A stretch of DNA of 5,521 nt from Clostridiales bacterium (GTDB taxonomy: Bacteria; Bacillota; Clostridia; Christensenellales; Aristaeellaceae): NCBI GenBank assembly GCA_012513735.1, contig JAAZBR010000158.1, positions 1 through 5,521 on the forward strand. Direction: 5' to 3'. Position numbers and translations under genes: made by a program. Within the stretch, counting starts at the first letter, position 1. Each line of letters begins with the position of its first letter. Shown here in pieces: positions 1 through 5,521 of this stretch. The notes under the pieces were generated by a model. It did not search any database. It was not told the origin of the DNA and saw nothing but the letters and a program-made list of their open reading frames with translations.

Positions 1-1
1 C

Positions 2-541
2 TTGGTCAGCATCGGCTCCATGATGGGGTCGGGCGGCATGATCGTCATGGACGAAGATAACTGCATGGTGGACATTGCCCGCTTTTTCCTGGATTTCACT
101 GTGGATGAGAGCTGCGGCAAGTGCACCCCCTGCCGCATCGGCACCAAGCGCATGCTGGAGATTTTAAACCGCATCGTGGAGGGCAAGGGCGAGGAAGGCG
201 ACCTGGAGAAGCTGGAAAAGCTGGCCAACAACATCAAGGCCACCGCGCTCTGCGGCCTGGGTCAGACTGCACCCAATCCGGTGCTCAGCACCATCCGTTA
301 TTTCCGTGAGGAATACGAGGCGCACATCCGTGACCACAAGTGCCCTGCCCACCACTGCCGCGCGCTGATGGAATACCGCATCGGCGAAAACTGCCGGGGC
401 TGCACCGCCTGCGTGAAGGCCTGCCCTGTGGGGGCCATTACCGGCGAGGCGCGCGGCCTGCACGTCATCGACCAGAAGAAGTGCATCAAGTGCGGGGCCT
501 GTATGGCCAAGTGCCGCTTTGATGCCATCAGCCGCCATTGA
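2..541 (+). CDS. hydB: NuoF-like NAD(P)H-binding subunit of multimeric [FeFe]-hydrogenase, C-terminal part (5' end outside window)
   Basis: This is the C-terminal 179 codons of a protein whose beginning lies left of the window; the TTG at base 2 is an internal Leu, not a start. The fragment opens in the conserved end of the NuoF flavin domain ([11 protein letters not shown]). Next is the NuoF Fe-S signature [10 protein letters not shown], with Cys38, 41 and 44 plus Cys84 as expected [4Fe-4S] ligands. The tail carries two ferredoxin-like [4Fe-4S] motifs: Cys131/134/137/141 and Cys161/164/167/171. NuoF of respiratory complex I lacks this 2x[4Fe-4S] tail, whereas HydB/HndC subunits of NAD(P)-linked, often electron-bifurcating [FeFe]-hydrogenases have it. 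The subunit would be cytoplasmic, oxidise or reduce NAD(P)H at FMN and pass electrons to HydA. The catalytic subunit begins 20 bases downstream, so the two are surely one operon; a NuoE-like subunit probably lies upstream. Whether it uses NAD or NADP cannot be told from this part. Confidence 0.95.
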   Translation: MVSIGSMMGSGGMIVMDEDNCMVDIARFFLDFTVDESCGKCTPCRIGTKRMLEILNRIVEGKGEEGDLEKLEKLANNIKATALCGLGQTAPNPVLSTIRYFREEYEAHIRDHKCPAHHCRALMEYRIGENCRGCTACVKACPVGAITGEARGLHVIDQKKCIKCGACMAKCRFDAISRH

Positions 542-545
542 GCGC

Positions 546-553
546 AGGAGGAG
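546..553 (+). promoter_or_regulatory. ribosome binding site of hydA, decides the start
   Basis: AGGAGGAG lies 8 bases before ATG 562. The same frame is open back to a TTG at 538 that overlaps the upstream stop codon. That TTG has no Shine-Dalgarno sequence, and the eight extra residues would precede a normal HydA N-terminus, so ATG 562 is chosen. Confidence 0.9.
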
Positions 554-561
554 ATCAGCCC

Positions 562-2310
562 ATGCCGAATATTACTCTTACCATTGATCAGGTCAAAGTG
601 GAGGTGCCCCAGGGCACCACGGTGTTGCAGGCTGCCAAAAAGGCCGGCATCCGTATTCCCACTCTATGCTTCCTGAAGGATATAAACGAAATCGGAGCCT
701 GCCGTATATGCGTGGTGGACGCCGGCGGCCGTACCCTGCAGCCGGCCTGTGTGCTGGAGGCTTCCGACAACATGGTGGTTAAGACCAACACGCCCCAGGT
801 ACGGGAGGCCCGCAAGGTGATCCTGGAGCTGATTCTGTCCAACCACGACAAGAAGTGCCTGAGCTGCGTCCGCAGCCAGAACTGCGAGCTGCAGAAGCTG
901 TGCGTGGAGTTGGGTGTGGAATCGGGCGAGGAATACGAGGGATTGCGCACCAAGTACCTGGTGGATGACCTGTCGCCTTCCATCGTGCGCGACAACAACA
1001 AGTGCATCCTGTGCCGGCGCTGTGTGTCCGTGTGCTACAAAACCCAGGCTGTGGGCGTCATCGGCCCGGTCAACCGTGGGTTTGATACCATCATCGAATC
1101 CCCCTGGAACCTGCCGCTCAACGATATGGCCTGCATTGCCTGTGGCCAGTGCATCACGGCCTGCCCTGTGGGCGCCCTGCGGGAAAAGGAGGAGGCTCCG
1201 CTGGTCTGGTCCCTGCTGGCTGACCCCGACAAGCATGTGGTGGTGCAGACAGCGCCTGCCATCCGCGCCGCCCTGGGTGAGGAGTTTGGCCTGCCCATGG
1301 GCACCAATGTTACCGGCAAGCTGGCCGCTGCCCTGCGCCGCATGGGCTTTGACCGGGTGTTTGATACCGACTTTGCCGCCGACCTGACCATTATGGAGGA
1401 GGCCACCGAGCTGGTGGGCCGCATCACAAATGGTGGTGTGCTGCCCATGATCACAAGCTGCTCCCCCGGCTGGATCAAGTACTGTGAAACCTATTATCCG
1501 GACTTTATCCCCAACCTGAGCAGCTGTAAGTCTCCCCATGAGATGCTGGGCGCCGTGATCAAAAGCTATTATGCCCAGAAAAAGGGCCTGAAGCCCCAGG
1601 ACATTGCGGTGGTATCCGTGATGCCCTGCACGGCCAAGAAATTTGAGGCCGACCGGGAAGAGTTGGCCGCCGTGCAAGGCCTGCCGGATGTGGATGCCGT
1701 CATCACCACCCGTGAGCTGGCCCGCATGATCAAGTCCAACGGCATTGACTTTGTCAACCTGCCCGAAGAAGATTTTGACGAATTACTGGGCGAGAGCACC
1801 GGCGCCGCCACCATCTTTGGCGCTACCGGCGGCGTAATGGAAGCGGCGCTGCGCACTGCCTACGAGACCATCACCGGCCAGCAGCTGGAGAAGCTGGACT
1901 TTGAAGAGGTCCGCGGCATTGAGGGCGTCAAGGAATCTACGGTGAAGATCGGCGATCTGGATTTGCATGTGGCCGTGGCCCATGGTACGGCCAACGCCAA
2001 GAAACTGCTGGACAGCATCCGCAGCGGAGAGAAAACCTATCACTTTATCGAGATCATGGGCTGCCCCGGCGGCTGTGTCACCGGCGGCGGACAACCCATT
2101 GTGTCCGCCCAGACCAAGCTGTCTGTGGATCCCAAGGTGGAGCGGGCAAAGGCCTTGTATCGTGCGGACAAACAAAGCCCGCTGCGTAAGAGCCATGACA
2201 ACCCTGGCGTGAAGAAGCTCTATGAGGAATTCCTGGGTGAGCCCAACAGCCACAAGGCCCATGAGCTGCTGCATACCCACTACCAGGCCAGGCCTAAGTA
2301 CAAGCACTGA
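562..2310 (+). CDS. hydA: [FeFe]-hydrogenase catalytic subunit, HndD/HydA type
   Basis: A 582-aa cytoplasmic enzyme for reversible 2H+ + 2e- = H2, partnered with the NuoF-like subunit just upstream. Domains in order: a [2Fe-2S] ferredoxin domain (Cys36, 47, 50, 63); a His/Cys-ligated [4Fe-4S] site (His95, Cys99, 102, 108); a 2x[4Fe-4S] ferredoxin domain (Cys148/151/154/158 and Cys191/194/197/201); the H-cluster domain (about 222-515); and a C-terminal small-subunit-like segment ending in AHELLHTHY. H-cluster motifs are TSCSPGW (298-304), MPCTAKKFE (354-362) and MGCPGGCVTGGGQP (499-512). Numbering runs one to two residues ahead of Clostridium pasteurianum CpI, and the CpI proton-path residues appear kept (Glu280, Glu283, Arg287, Ser320, Cys300). 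Oddity: Ser301 stands where canonical TSCCPxW has its second Cys. The length fits HndD (about 585 aa) better than the longer Thermotoga HydA. Electron bifurcation is likely from family and operon, but not provable here. Confidence 0.97.
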   Translation: MPNITLTIDQVKVEVPQGTTVLQAAKKAGIRIPTLCFLKDINEIGACRICVVDAGGRTLQPACVLEASDNMVVKTNTPQVREARKVILELILSNHDKKCLSCVRSQNCELQKLCVELGVESGEEYEGLRTKYLVDDLSPSIVRDNNKCILCRRCVSVCYKTQAVGVIGPVNRGFDTIIESPWNLPLNDMACIACGQCITACPVGALREKEEAPLVWSLLADPDKHVVVQTAPAIRAALGEEFGLPMGTNVTGKLAAALRRMGFDRVFDTDFAADLTIMEEATELVGRITNGGVLPMITSCSPGWIKYCETYYPDFIPNLSSCKSPHEMLGAVIKSYYAQKKGLKPQDIAVVSVMPCTAKKFEADREELAAVQGLPDVDAVITTRELARMIKSNGIDFVNLPEEDFDELLGESTGAATIFGATGGVMEAALRTAYETITGQQLEKLDFEEVRGIEGVKESTVKIGDLDLHVAVAHGTANAKKLLDSIRSGEKTYHFIEIMGCPGGCVTGGGQPIVSAQTKLSVDPKVERAKALYRADKQSPLRKSHDNPGVKKLYEEFLGEPNSHKAHELLHTHYQARPKYKH

Positions 2311-2343
2311 GCAGCAAAAAATCTGAATGTGCTAACTACTAAC

Positions 2344-2375
2344 AGAGGTGCCAAGCAACTGGCGCCTCTTTCTTT
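2344..2375 (+). terminator. intrinsic terminator of the hydrogenase operon
   Basis: A 10-bp stem (AGAGGTGCCA 2344-2353 with TGGCGCCTCT 2360-2369, including one G-U pair) has a 6-base loop AGCAAC and is followed by TTCTTT (2370-2375). It lies 33 bases after the hydA stop codon, so the flavoprotein gene downstream needs its own promoter. Confidence 0.88.
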
Positions 2376-2396
2376 GGTGTTCTTCAGGTACTGATA

Positions 2397-2408
2397 TCTG
2401 GCGCCAGA
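2397..2408. repeat. 12-bp perfect palindrome, possible operator
   Basis: TCTGGCGCCAGA reads the same on both strands. It sits between the hydA terminator and the promoter at 2469, about 60 bases upstream of the -35 box. Its CTGGCGCC core also occurs in the second arm of the adjacent terminator (2359-2366). It could be a regulator site or chance; no known operator is recognised. Confidence 0.3.
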
Positions 2409-2468
2409 CACTCTATTCTATTGATTTTGCTGCGAATATTCTCCATGAAGACAGAGGGCGTGCATTCG

Positions 2469-2497
2469 TTGACATGATTTCCTGCCTTTGGTATGCT
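2469..2497 (+). promoter_or_regulatory. sigma-A type promoter for the flavoprotein unit
   Basis: A perfect -35 box TTGACA (2469-2474), a spacer of exactly 17 bases and a -10 box TATGCT (2492-2497, four of six consensus) predict transcription starting at about 2504-2505. That point is the first base of the closing helix of the structured segment 2505-2665. The promoter lies after the hydrogenase terminator and 220 bases before ATG 2717, and no stronger candidate was seen in the gap. Confidence 0.75.
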
Positions 2498-2504
2498 AGA
2501 TCTG

Positions 2505-2665
2505 ATACTGAACGAATGAGTAAACGCGCTGATGGGACGAGAAGTTTTGATGGCTCCGCTAAGTTGAAAGAGCGAGGCGTAGTCGTAGCCTACGCCGAGT
2601 GAAAGAAACAACGCGGAGCCGCAAAAGATCCGGCTCATCGAAGCGTTTATGATTGAGTTCAGTAT
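2505..2665 (+). ncRNA. long rod-like structured RNA / mRNA leader of unknown family (element copy 1)
   Basis: Reading this strand as RNA gives one nested, nearly unbranched fold. The closing helix is 2505-2513 with 2657-2665 (9 bp, perfect). Further in are 2520-2527 with 2643-2650 (8 bp), 2531-2539 with 2631-2639 (one A/G mismatch), 2545-2549 with 2622-2626, 2552-2559 with 2613-2620 (8 bp, perfect) and 2563-2566 with 2609-2612. The apical hairpin is 2576-2582 with 2590-2596 (7 bp, loop 2583-2589). Internal loops are purine-rich, with tandem G-A oppositions. No terminator lies between the fold and ATG 2717, so it is probably the 5' leader of the flavoprotein mRNA, though processing into a free RNA is possible. 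It does not match the riboswitch, T-box, SRP or tmRNA consensus sequences I know. A related inverted copy lies at 4523-4658, so a MITE-like repeat is the main alternative. The fold was worked out by eye. Confidence 0.65.
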
Positions 2666-2697
2666 GAGAACGGAGGACCGCTGATTCAAAAAATAAT

Positions 2698-2706
2698 AAA
2701 GGAGAG
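2698..2706 (+). promoter_or_regulatory. ribosome binding site of the flavoprotein gene, decides the start
   Basis: AAAGGAGAG has its GGAG (2701-2704) 12 bases before ATG 2717. An in-frame GTG at 2708 is only 3 bases from the GGAG, too close to be used. ATG 2717 also gives a normal signal peptide beginning MRRYLSM. Confidence 0.85.
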
Positions 2707-2716
2707 AGTGCACCAG

Positions 2717-4510
2717 ATGAGAAGGTATTTGAGTATGTTGCTGGCCATTGTGCTGGCACTGTCTGTCAGCCTGGCGGCGGTGGCCGCCGATGGCGTATTC
2801 AAGGGCCAGGGCGCCGGCATGATGGGGCCCATTGAGGTAGAGGTCACCGTTGAGGGCGGCGCCATTGCCAAGGTGGAGGTGCTTTCCCACAGTGAAACCC
2901 CCGGTATATCCGACCCCGCCCTGAGTGGGGTGGTGGACGCCATTGTGAAGGCCAACTCTGCGGAGGTGGATAGCGTGGCCGGCGCCACCATGACATCCAA
3001 GGGCATCAAGGAAGCTGTGGCCAATGCCCTCAAGGGAACCGGGGATGAGGGCGCGCAGGAAGGGTTCAAGCTGGCCTTTGAACCGGACATCGTGATCGTG
3101 GGCGCCGGCATGGGCGGCATGGTCACGGCGGTCAAGGCGGCCGAGCTGGGCGCCCATGTGCTGTTGCTGGAGCAGAGCCCCCGCATGGGCGGCTCGGCGC
3201 TGTTTGCCGGCGGCTCCATCAGCGGCGCCGGCTACAACATCCAGAAGGAGGCCGGCATTGAGGATTCGCCCGAGCAGTTCTATGCAGACTTTGTGCGCCT
3301 GGGCGGCGAGGAGAACATGAACCAGGAGATCGCCCAGGTGCATGCGCACAGATCCGGCCCCGCCATCGACTGGCTGGAGAGCTATGTCAAGGTGGACTTT
3401 GGCGACCGCCATGTGGATTCGGGCAGCTACGAGAAAATGTACCCCAACCGCGTGACCTATGCCCTGGGCATGTCCCCCTCGGGCGGCGCCAAGGGCTTCC
3501 TGGAGGCCCTGGGCAAGAAGATCGACCAGGGCATTGCGGACGGGCTGATCCAGGTAGAGGTGAACACCCTGGTGACGGACATCATCCTGGAGGGCGACAC
3601 CGTCAAGGGTGTCAAAATTGGCGACCGGGAGATCACGGCGCCCTCCACCGTCATCGCAACGGGCGGCTATGGCTACAACGAGAGCTGGATCAAGGAGTAC
3701 AACTACACCAACGTCACCTCCAGCAACCCCAACACAGCCATCGGTTCGGGCTATGATTTTGCGCGCACCGCGGGCGCTGCCTTTGACAACATGGACTTCA
3801 TGGCCTGCTACGGCGGCTCTGTGCCCGTGAGCGGCTTTGCCCATTCCCTGTCCGCAGTCACCGGATATCCGGGCTGCATCTGGGTGGACAAGCACGGCAA
3901 CCGCATGGTGGATGAGGTGACCGCTGACTCCAAGGTCAAGAGCGATACCTGGTCTGCCAAGGCGGAGGACAACATCGTCTACATTCTGGTCAGCGAGGGC
4001 ATGCTCAACCGGGAGGTTCCCCTGTTCAGGGGCGCCATGGGCGCACCGCCTCTCGCCAACAATGGGTGGGATCAGTTTGACGAGCTGGTGAAGGAAGGCA
4101 AGTATGTCATCAAGGCGGACACCATTGCCGAGCTGGCTGAGAAAATAGGCGCCGACAAGCTGCCCGCTACCATTGAGAAGTACAATGCAGATGCCGCGGC
4201 GGGCGCCGACAGCGCCTTTGGCCGCAAGGACAACCTGGTGGCTTTCAACGAAGGACCGTTCTATGCCATCTACACGGTACCCTTTGTGCTGATGAGCTCC
4301 GGCGGTCCCCGCATCAACGGCAACGGCGAAATGCTGCGCGAGGACGGCACTGTGGTGAAGGGCGCCTACCTGGTGGGTGAAATCATCGGCTCTGCCAATG
4401 TGGGCGGCAAAACCACCATCGGCGGCATCGGCCACGGCCTGGTGACCACCTGGGGCATCATCGCGGCCGAGAACGGCTATGCCCGTGCTCAGGAGCTGGG
4501 CAAGAAATAA
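2717..4510 (+). CDS. exported FMN/FAD flavoprotein reductase, fumarate-reductase-like, substrate unknown
   Basis: A 597-aa protein. Residues 1-24 form a Sec signal peptide (MRRY, hydrophobic core, AVAA), with no lipobox Cys, twin-arginine motif or LPXTG tail. Residues about 25-106 are an FMN_bind domain ending in DSVAGATMTS; Thr91 fits the site where ApbE transferase attaches FMN covalently in RnfG/NqrC-like domains. Residues about 123-590 are a FAD_binding_2 domain with PDIVIVGAGMGG (dinucleotide fold, GAGMGG 129-134), Glu152 at the end of the second strand and a C-terminal GG/GHG flavin-contact region. This architecture belongs to extracytoplasmic reductases for fumarate, urocanate, cinnamates and similar acceptors, fed by membrane flavin or quinol electron carriers. 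Residues expected for fumarate appear replaced (see findings), so 'fumarate reductase' would be over-annotation. It is a monocistronic unit with its own promoter and structured leader; no apbE or membrane electron donor lies in the window. Confidence 0.9.
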   Translation: MRRYLSMLLAIVLALSVSLAAVAADGVFKGQGAGMMGPIEVEVTVEGGAIAKVEVLSHSETPGISDPALSGVVDAIVKANSAEVDSVAGATMTSKGIKEAVANALKGTGDEGAQEGFKLAFEPDIVIVGAGMGGMVTAVKAAELGAHVLLLEQSPRMGGSALFAGGSISGAGYNIQKEAGIEDSPEQFYADFVRLGGEENMNQEIAQVHAHRSGPAIDWLESYVKVDFGDRHVDSGSYEKMYPNRVTYALGMSPSGGAKGFLEALGKKIDQGIADGLIQVEVNTLVTDIILEGDTVKGVKIGDREITAPSTVIATGGYGYNESWIKEYNYTNVTSSNPNTAIGSGYDFARTAGAAFDNMDFMACYGGSVPVSGFAHSLSAVTGYPGCIWVDKHGNRMVDEVTADSKVKSDTWSAKAEDNIVYILVSEGMLNREVPLFRGAMGAPPLANNGWDQFDELVKEGKYVIKADTIAELAEKIGADKLPATIEKYNADAAAGADSAFGRKDNLVAFNEGPFYAIYTVPFVLMSSGGPRINGNGEMLREDGTVVKGAYLVGEIIGSANVGGKTTIGGIGHGLVTTWGIIAAENGYARAQELGKK

Positions 4511-4522
4511 TGCTCATTCCAA

Positions 4523-4658
4523 ACGGTCACGCATTGTCGTGCTGGTGTTTTTGCCCCGCTGCTGCGTCGGCTGTTCGGTCGGTGTAGCTCTACTACGCTT
4601 TCCTCATCTGCTCCTTGCAGCGGAGCAAAACCCCGCACCGCTTTGGATGCGTTACCGT
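4523..4658 (-). repeat. inverted, diverged second copy of the rod-like element (copy 2)
   Basis: The outer arms 4523-4534 and 4647-4658 match as an inverted repeat at 11 of 12 positions. The inner arms 4549-4562 and 4617-4630 match at 13 of 14. A short apical stem pairs 4593-4596 with 4584-4587. Read on the minus strand it carries the same blocks as copy 1 in the same order: GTAA (4655), TTTTG...CTCCGCT (from 4630), GCGTAGT (from 4598), CCGA (from 4582), CAAAA (from 4553) and GCGT (from 4532). It begins 12 bases after the flavoprotein stop codon. No strong promoter was seen for it, and the outermost closing helix of copy 1 is not preserved. It may be a repeat element, a degenerate RNA gene or a 3'-UTR structure. 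Confidence 0.7.
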
Positions 4659-4700
4659 ATTAATCGCCAGAAAAAATCCCCACAATACACAACAAGAAAC

Positions 4701-4737
4701 AACGGGCCGTTTGCTCTTTCAAGGCAAACGGTCCGTT
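4701..4737 (-). terminator. rny: intrinsic terminator of the RNase Y gene
   Basis: A 14-position inverted repeat (4701-4714 with 4724-4737) surrounds a 9-base loop. It lies 24 bases beyond the rny stop codon. On the minus strand it is followed by a T-rich tail (GTTTCTTGTTGTG). The single non-matching position is an A-C mismatch on the minus strand but a G-U pair on the plus strand. It could therefore also slow plus-strand transcripts from the convergent gene, although no T-run follows on that side. Confidence 0.8.
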
Positions 4738-4761
4738 GCTATGCTACATCCGGTGTGTGGA

Positions 4762-5521
4762 CTACTTGGCAACCTCCACGCTGCGGGTCTCCCGGATGAC
4801 GTTTACGCGGATCTGACCGGGAAACTCCATCTCTTTTTCGATGCGCTTGGCCACTTCCTTGGCCAGCAGGCGGGTGCCCTCGTCGTTGATGTCCTCGGGC
4901 TTCACCATGATGCGCAATTCACGGCCAGACTGGATGGCATAGGTCTTCTCCACCCCCTGGAAGGAGTTGGTAATCTCCTCCAGCTTGGCCAGGCGTTTGA
5001 TGTAGTTTTCAATGGATTCGCGGCGGGCGCCCGGCCGGGCCGCGCTGATGGCATCGGCAGCCTGTACAAGCACAGCTTCCACCGTGGTGGGGTCCACATC
5101 GTTATGATGCGCTGCGATGCAGTGCACAACCTCCGGCGGCTCGCGGTACTTGCGCGCCAGGTCGGCCCCCAGTTGAACGTGGGTGCCCTCCTGCTCGTGG
5201 TCCACCGCCTTGCCCAGGTCGTGCAGCAGGCCGGCCCGCTTGGCCAGTTGAATATCGGCGCCGATCTCGGCAGCCATCAGGCCTGCCAGGTGGCTGACCT
5301 CAATGGAGTGCTTCAGCACATTCTGCCCATAGCTGGTGCGGTACTTCATGCGGCCCAGCAGGCGGGAAAGCTCGGGATGCAGGCCGTGCTGGCCGGTTTC
5401 GAATACGGCCTGCTCGCCTGCTTCCTTGATATGCTCTTCCACATCCCGCTTGGCCTTCTCCACCATCTCCTCAATGCGGGCAGGGTGAATGCGGCCGTCC
5501 GCCAGCAGCTTCTCCACCGCA
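4762..5521 (-). CDS. rny: ribonuclease Y, C-terminal half (5' end outside window)
   Basis: The minus-strand frame is open to the right edge; the stop codon TAG is at 4764-4762. The 252 visible residues are about half of the usual 520-aa RNase Y, a membrane-anchored endoribonuclease that starts mRNA decay in Firmicutes. The missing part would be the N-terminal membrane anchor, the coiled coil and most of the KH domain. Visible signatures are the family-typical [13 protein letters not shown], then the metal-dependent HD domain with His71, the His100-Asp101 pair in [21 protein letters not shown] (His138/139) and [16 protein letters not shown] (Asp156). The fragment ends in a C-terminal domain finishing [14 protein letters not shown]. 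It converges on the flavoprotein gene and has its own terminator. It is an ordinary housekeeping gene with no defect in the visible part. Confidence 0.97.
   Translation of the reverse strand, partial: AVEKLLADGRIHPARIEEMVEKAKRDVEEHIKEAGEQAVFETGQHGLHPELSRLLGRMKYRTSYGQNVLKHSIEVSHLAGLMAAEIGADIQLAKRAGLLHDLGKAVDHEQEGTHVQLGADLARKYREPPEVVHCIAAHHNDVDPTTVEAVLVQAADAISAARPGARRESIENYIKRLAKLEEITNSFQGVEKTYAIQSGRELRIMVKPEDINDEGTRLLAKEVAKRIEKEMEFPGQIRVNVIRETRSVEVAK

Noticed and set aside
538..561. TTG at 538 as start of hydA
   Set aside because: It overlaps the upstream stop codon and has no Shine-Dalgarno sequence, while ATG 562 has a perfect AGGAGG 8 bases ahead and gives a standard HydA N-terminus.
2348..2602. 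84-codon plus-strand open frame in the gap after hydA
   Set aside because: It starts inside the terminator hairpin, runs through the promoter and half of the structured element, has no ribosome binding site and resembles no known protein.
2505..2665. 6S RNA
   Set aside because: The overall rod shape and length are similar, but there is no large central bubble mimicking an open promoter; the internal loops are small and purine-rich.
2505..2716. Known riboswitch or T-box as the identity of the leader
   Set aside because: The stretch GCCGCAAAAGATCCGGC recalls part of the c-di-GMP-I consensus, and GGAGGACCGC faintly recalls the T-box sequence. The conserved cores and helix order of those families are absent, and the fold is a single long rod.
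2384..4435. Very long minus-strand open frame (683 codons) antisense to the flavoprotein gene
   Set aside because: It is the low-stop shadow of a GC-rich gene. Its composition (His, Ala and Gly-rich) is non-protein-like, it has no recognisable domain, and the plus strand encodes a clear two-domain flavoprotein with signal peptide and ribosome binding site.
4528..4552. Plus-strand terminator for the flavoprotein gene (CACG/CGTG stem before TTTTT)
   Set aside because: The stem is only 4 bp with a 6-base loop, and the T-run is offset by several bases. The sequence is better explained as part of the copy 2 inverted repeat.
4657..4685. Minus-strand promoter for element copy 2 (TTGTGG-N17-TAATAC)
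   Set aside because: Both boxes match the consensus at only about half the positions, and its placement relative to the element differs from that in copy 1.
4479..4799. 106-codon plus-strand open frame overlapping the flavoprotein end and the RNase Y end
   Set aside because: It overlaps two real genes and crosses the inverted-repeat element and a terminator hairpin. Its composition is unlike a protein, and no ribosome binding site was seen.

Overview
The window looks like a chromosome segment from a GC-rich anaerobic member of the Firmicutes, probably Clostridia. Three things point that way: an HndD/HydA-type [FeFe]-hydrogenase next to its NuoF-like partner, RNase Y, and strong AGGAGG-type ribosome binding sites. 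The species cannot be named from the sequence.

Layout. Bases 2-541 (+) hold the C-terminal 179 codons of the NuoF-like flavin/Fe-S subunit of a multimeric hydrogenase (HydB/HndC type). Bases 562-2310 (+) hold the complete catalytic subunit (HydA/HndD type, 582 aa), and an intrinsic terminator at 2344-2375 ends this operon. A 406-base gene-free stretch (2311-2716) follows. It carries the terminator, a 12-bp palindrome, a near-consensus promoter (TTGACA-N17-TATGCT, 2469-2497) and a long rod-like foldable segment (2505-2665) that begins about where that promoter should start transcription. Bases 2717-4510 (+) encode a 597-aa exported flavoprotein with a signal peptide, a covalent-FMN domain and a fumarate-reductase-type FAD domain. 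The gap 4511-4761 holds a second, inverted and diverged copy of the rod-like element (4523-4658) and a terminator (4701-4737). The terminator serves the convergent minus-strand gene for RNase Y, whose C-terminal half fills 4762-5521.

How the parts may work together. The hydrogenase pair would couple NAD(P)H, probably together with ferredoxin, to H2 in the cytoplasm. The flavoprotein is a separate transcription unit and would use an organic electron acceptor outside the membrane. The residues that define fumarate chemistry appear to be replaced, so its substrate is unknown. A link between H2 metabolism and this reductase is only inferred from their proximity.

The most notable observation is the pair of related structured elements on either side of the flavoprotein gene, in opposite orientation. 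They share short conserved blocks at identical spacings (25, 32, 45 and 21 bases between successive blocks). I do not recognise them as any known riboswitch or RNA family. They could be a structured RNA family (the first copy as the mRNA leader), a MITE-like repeat, or both.
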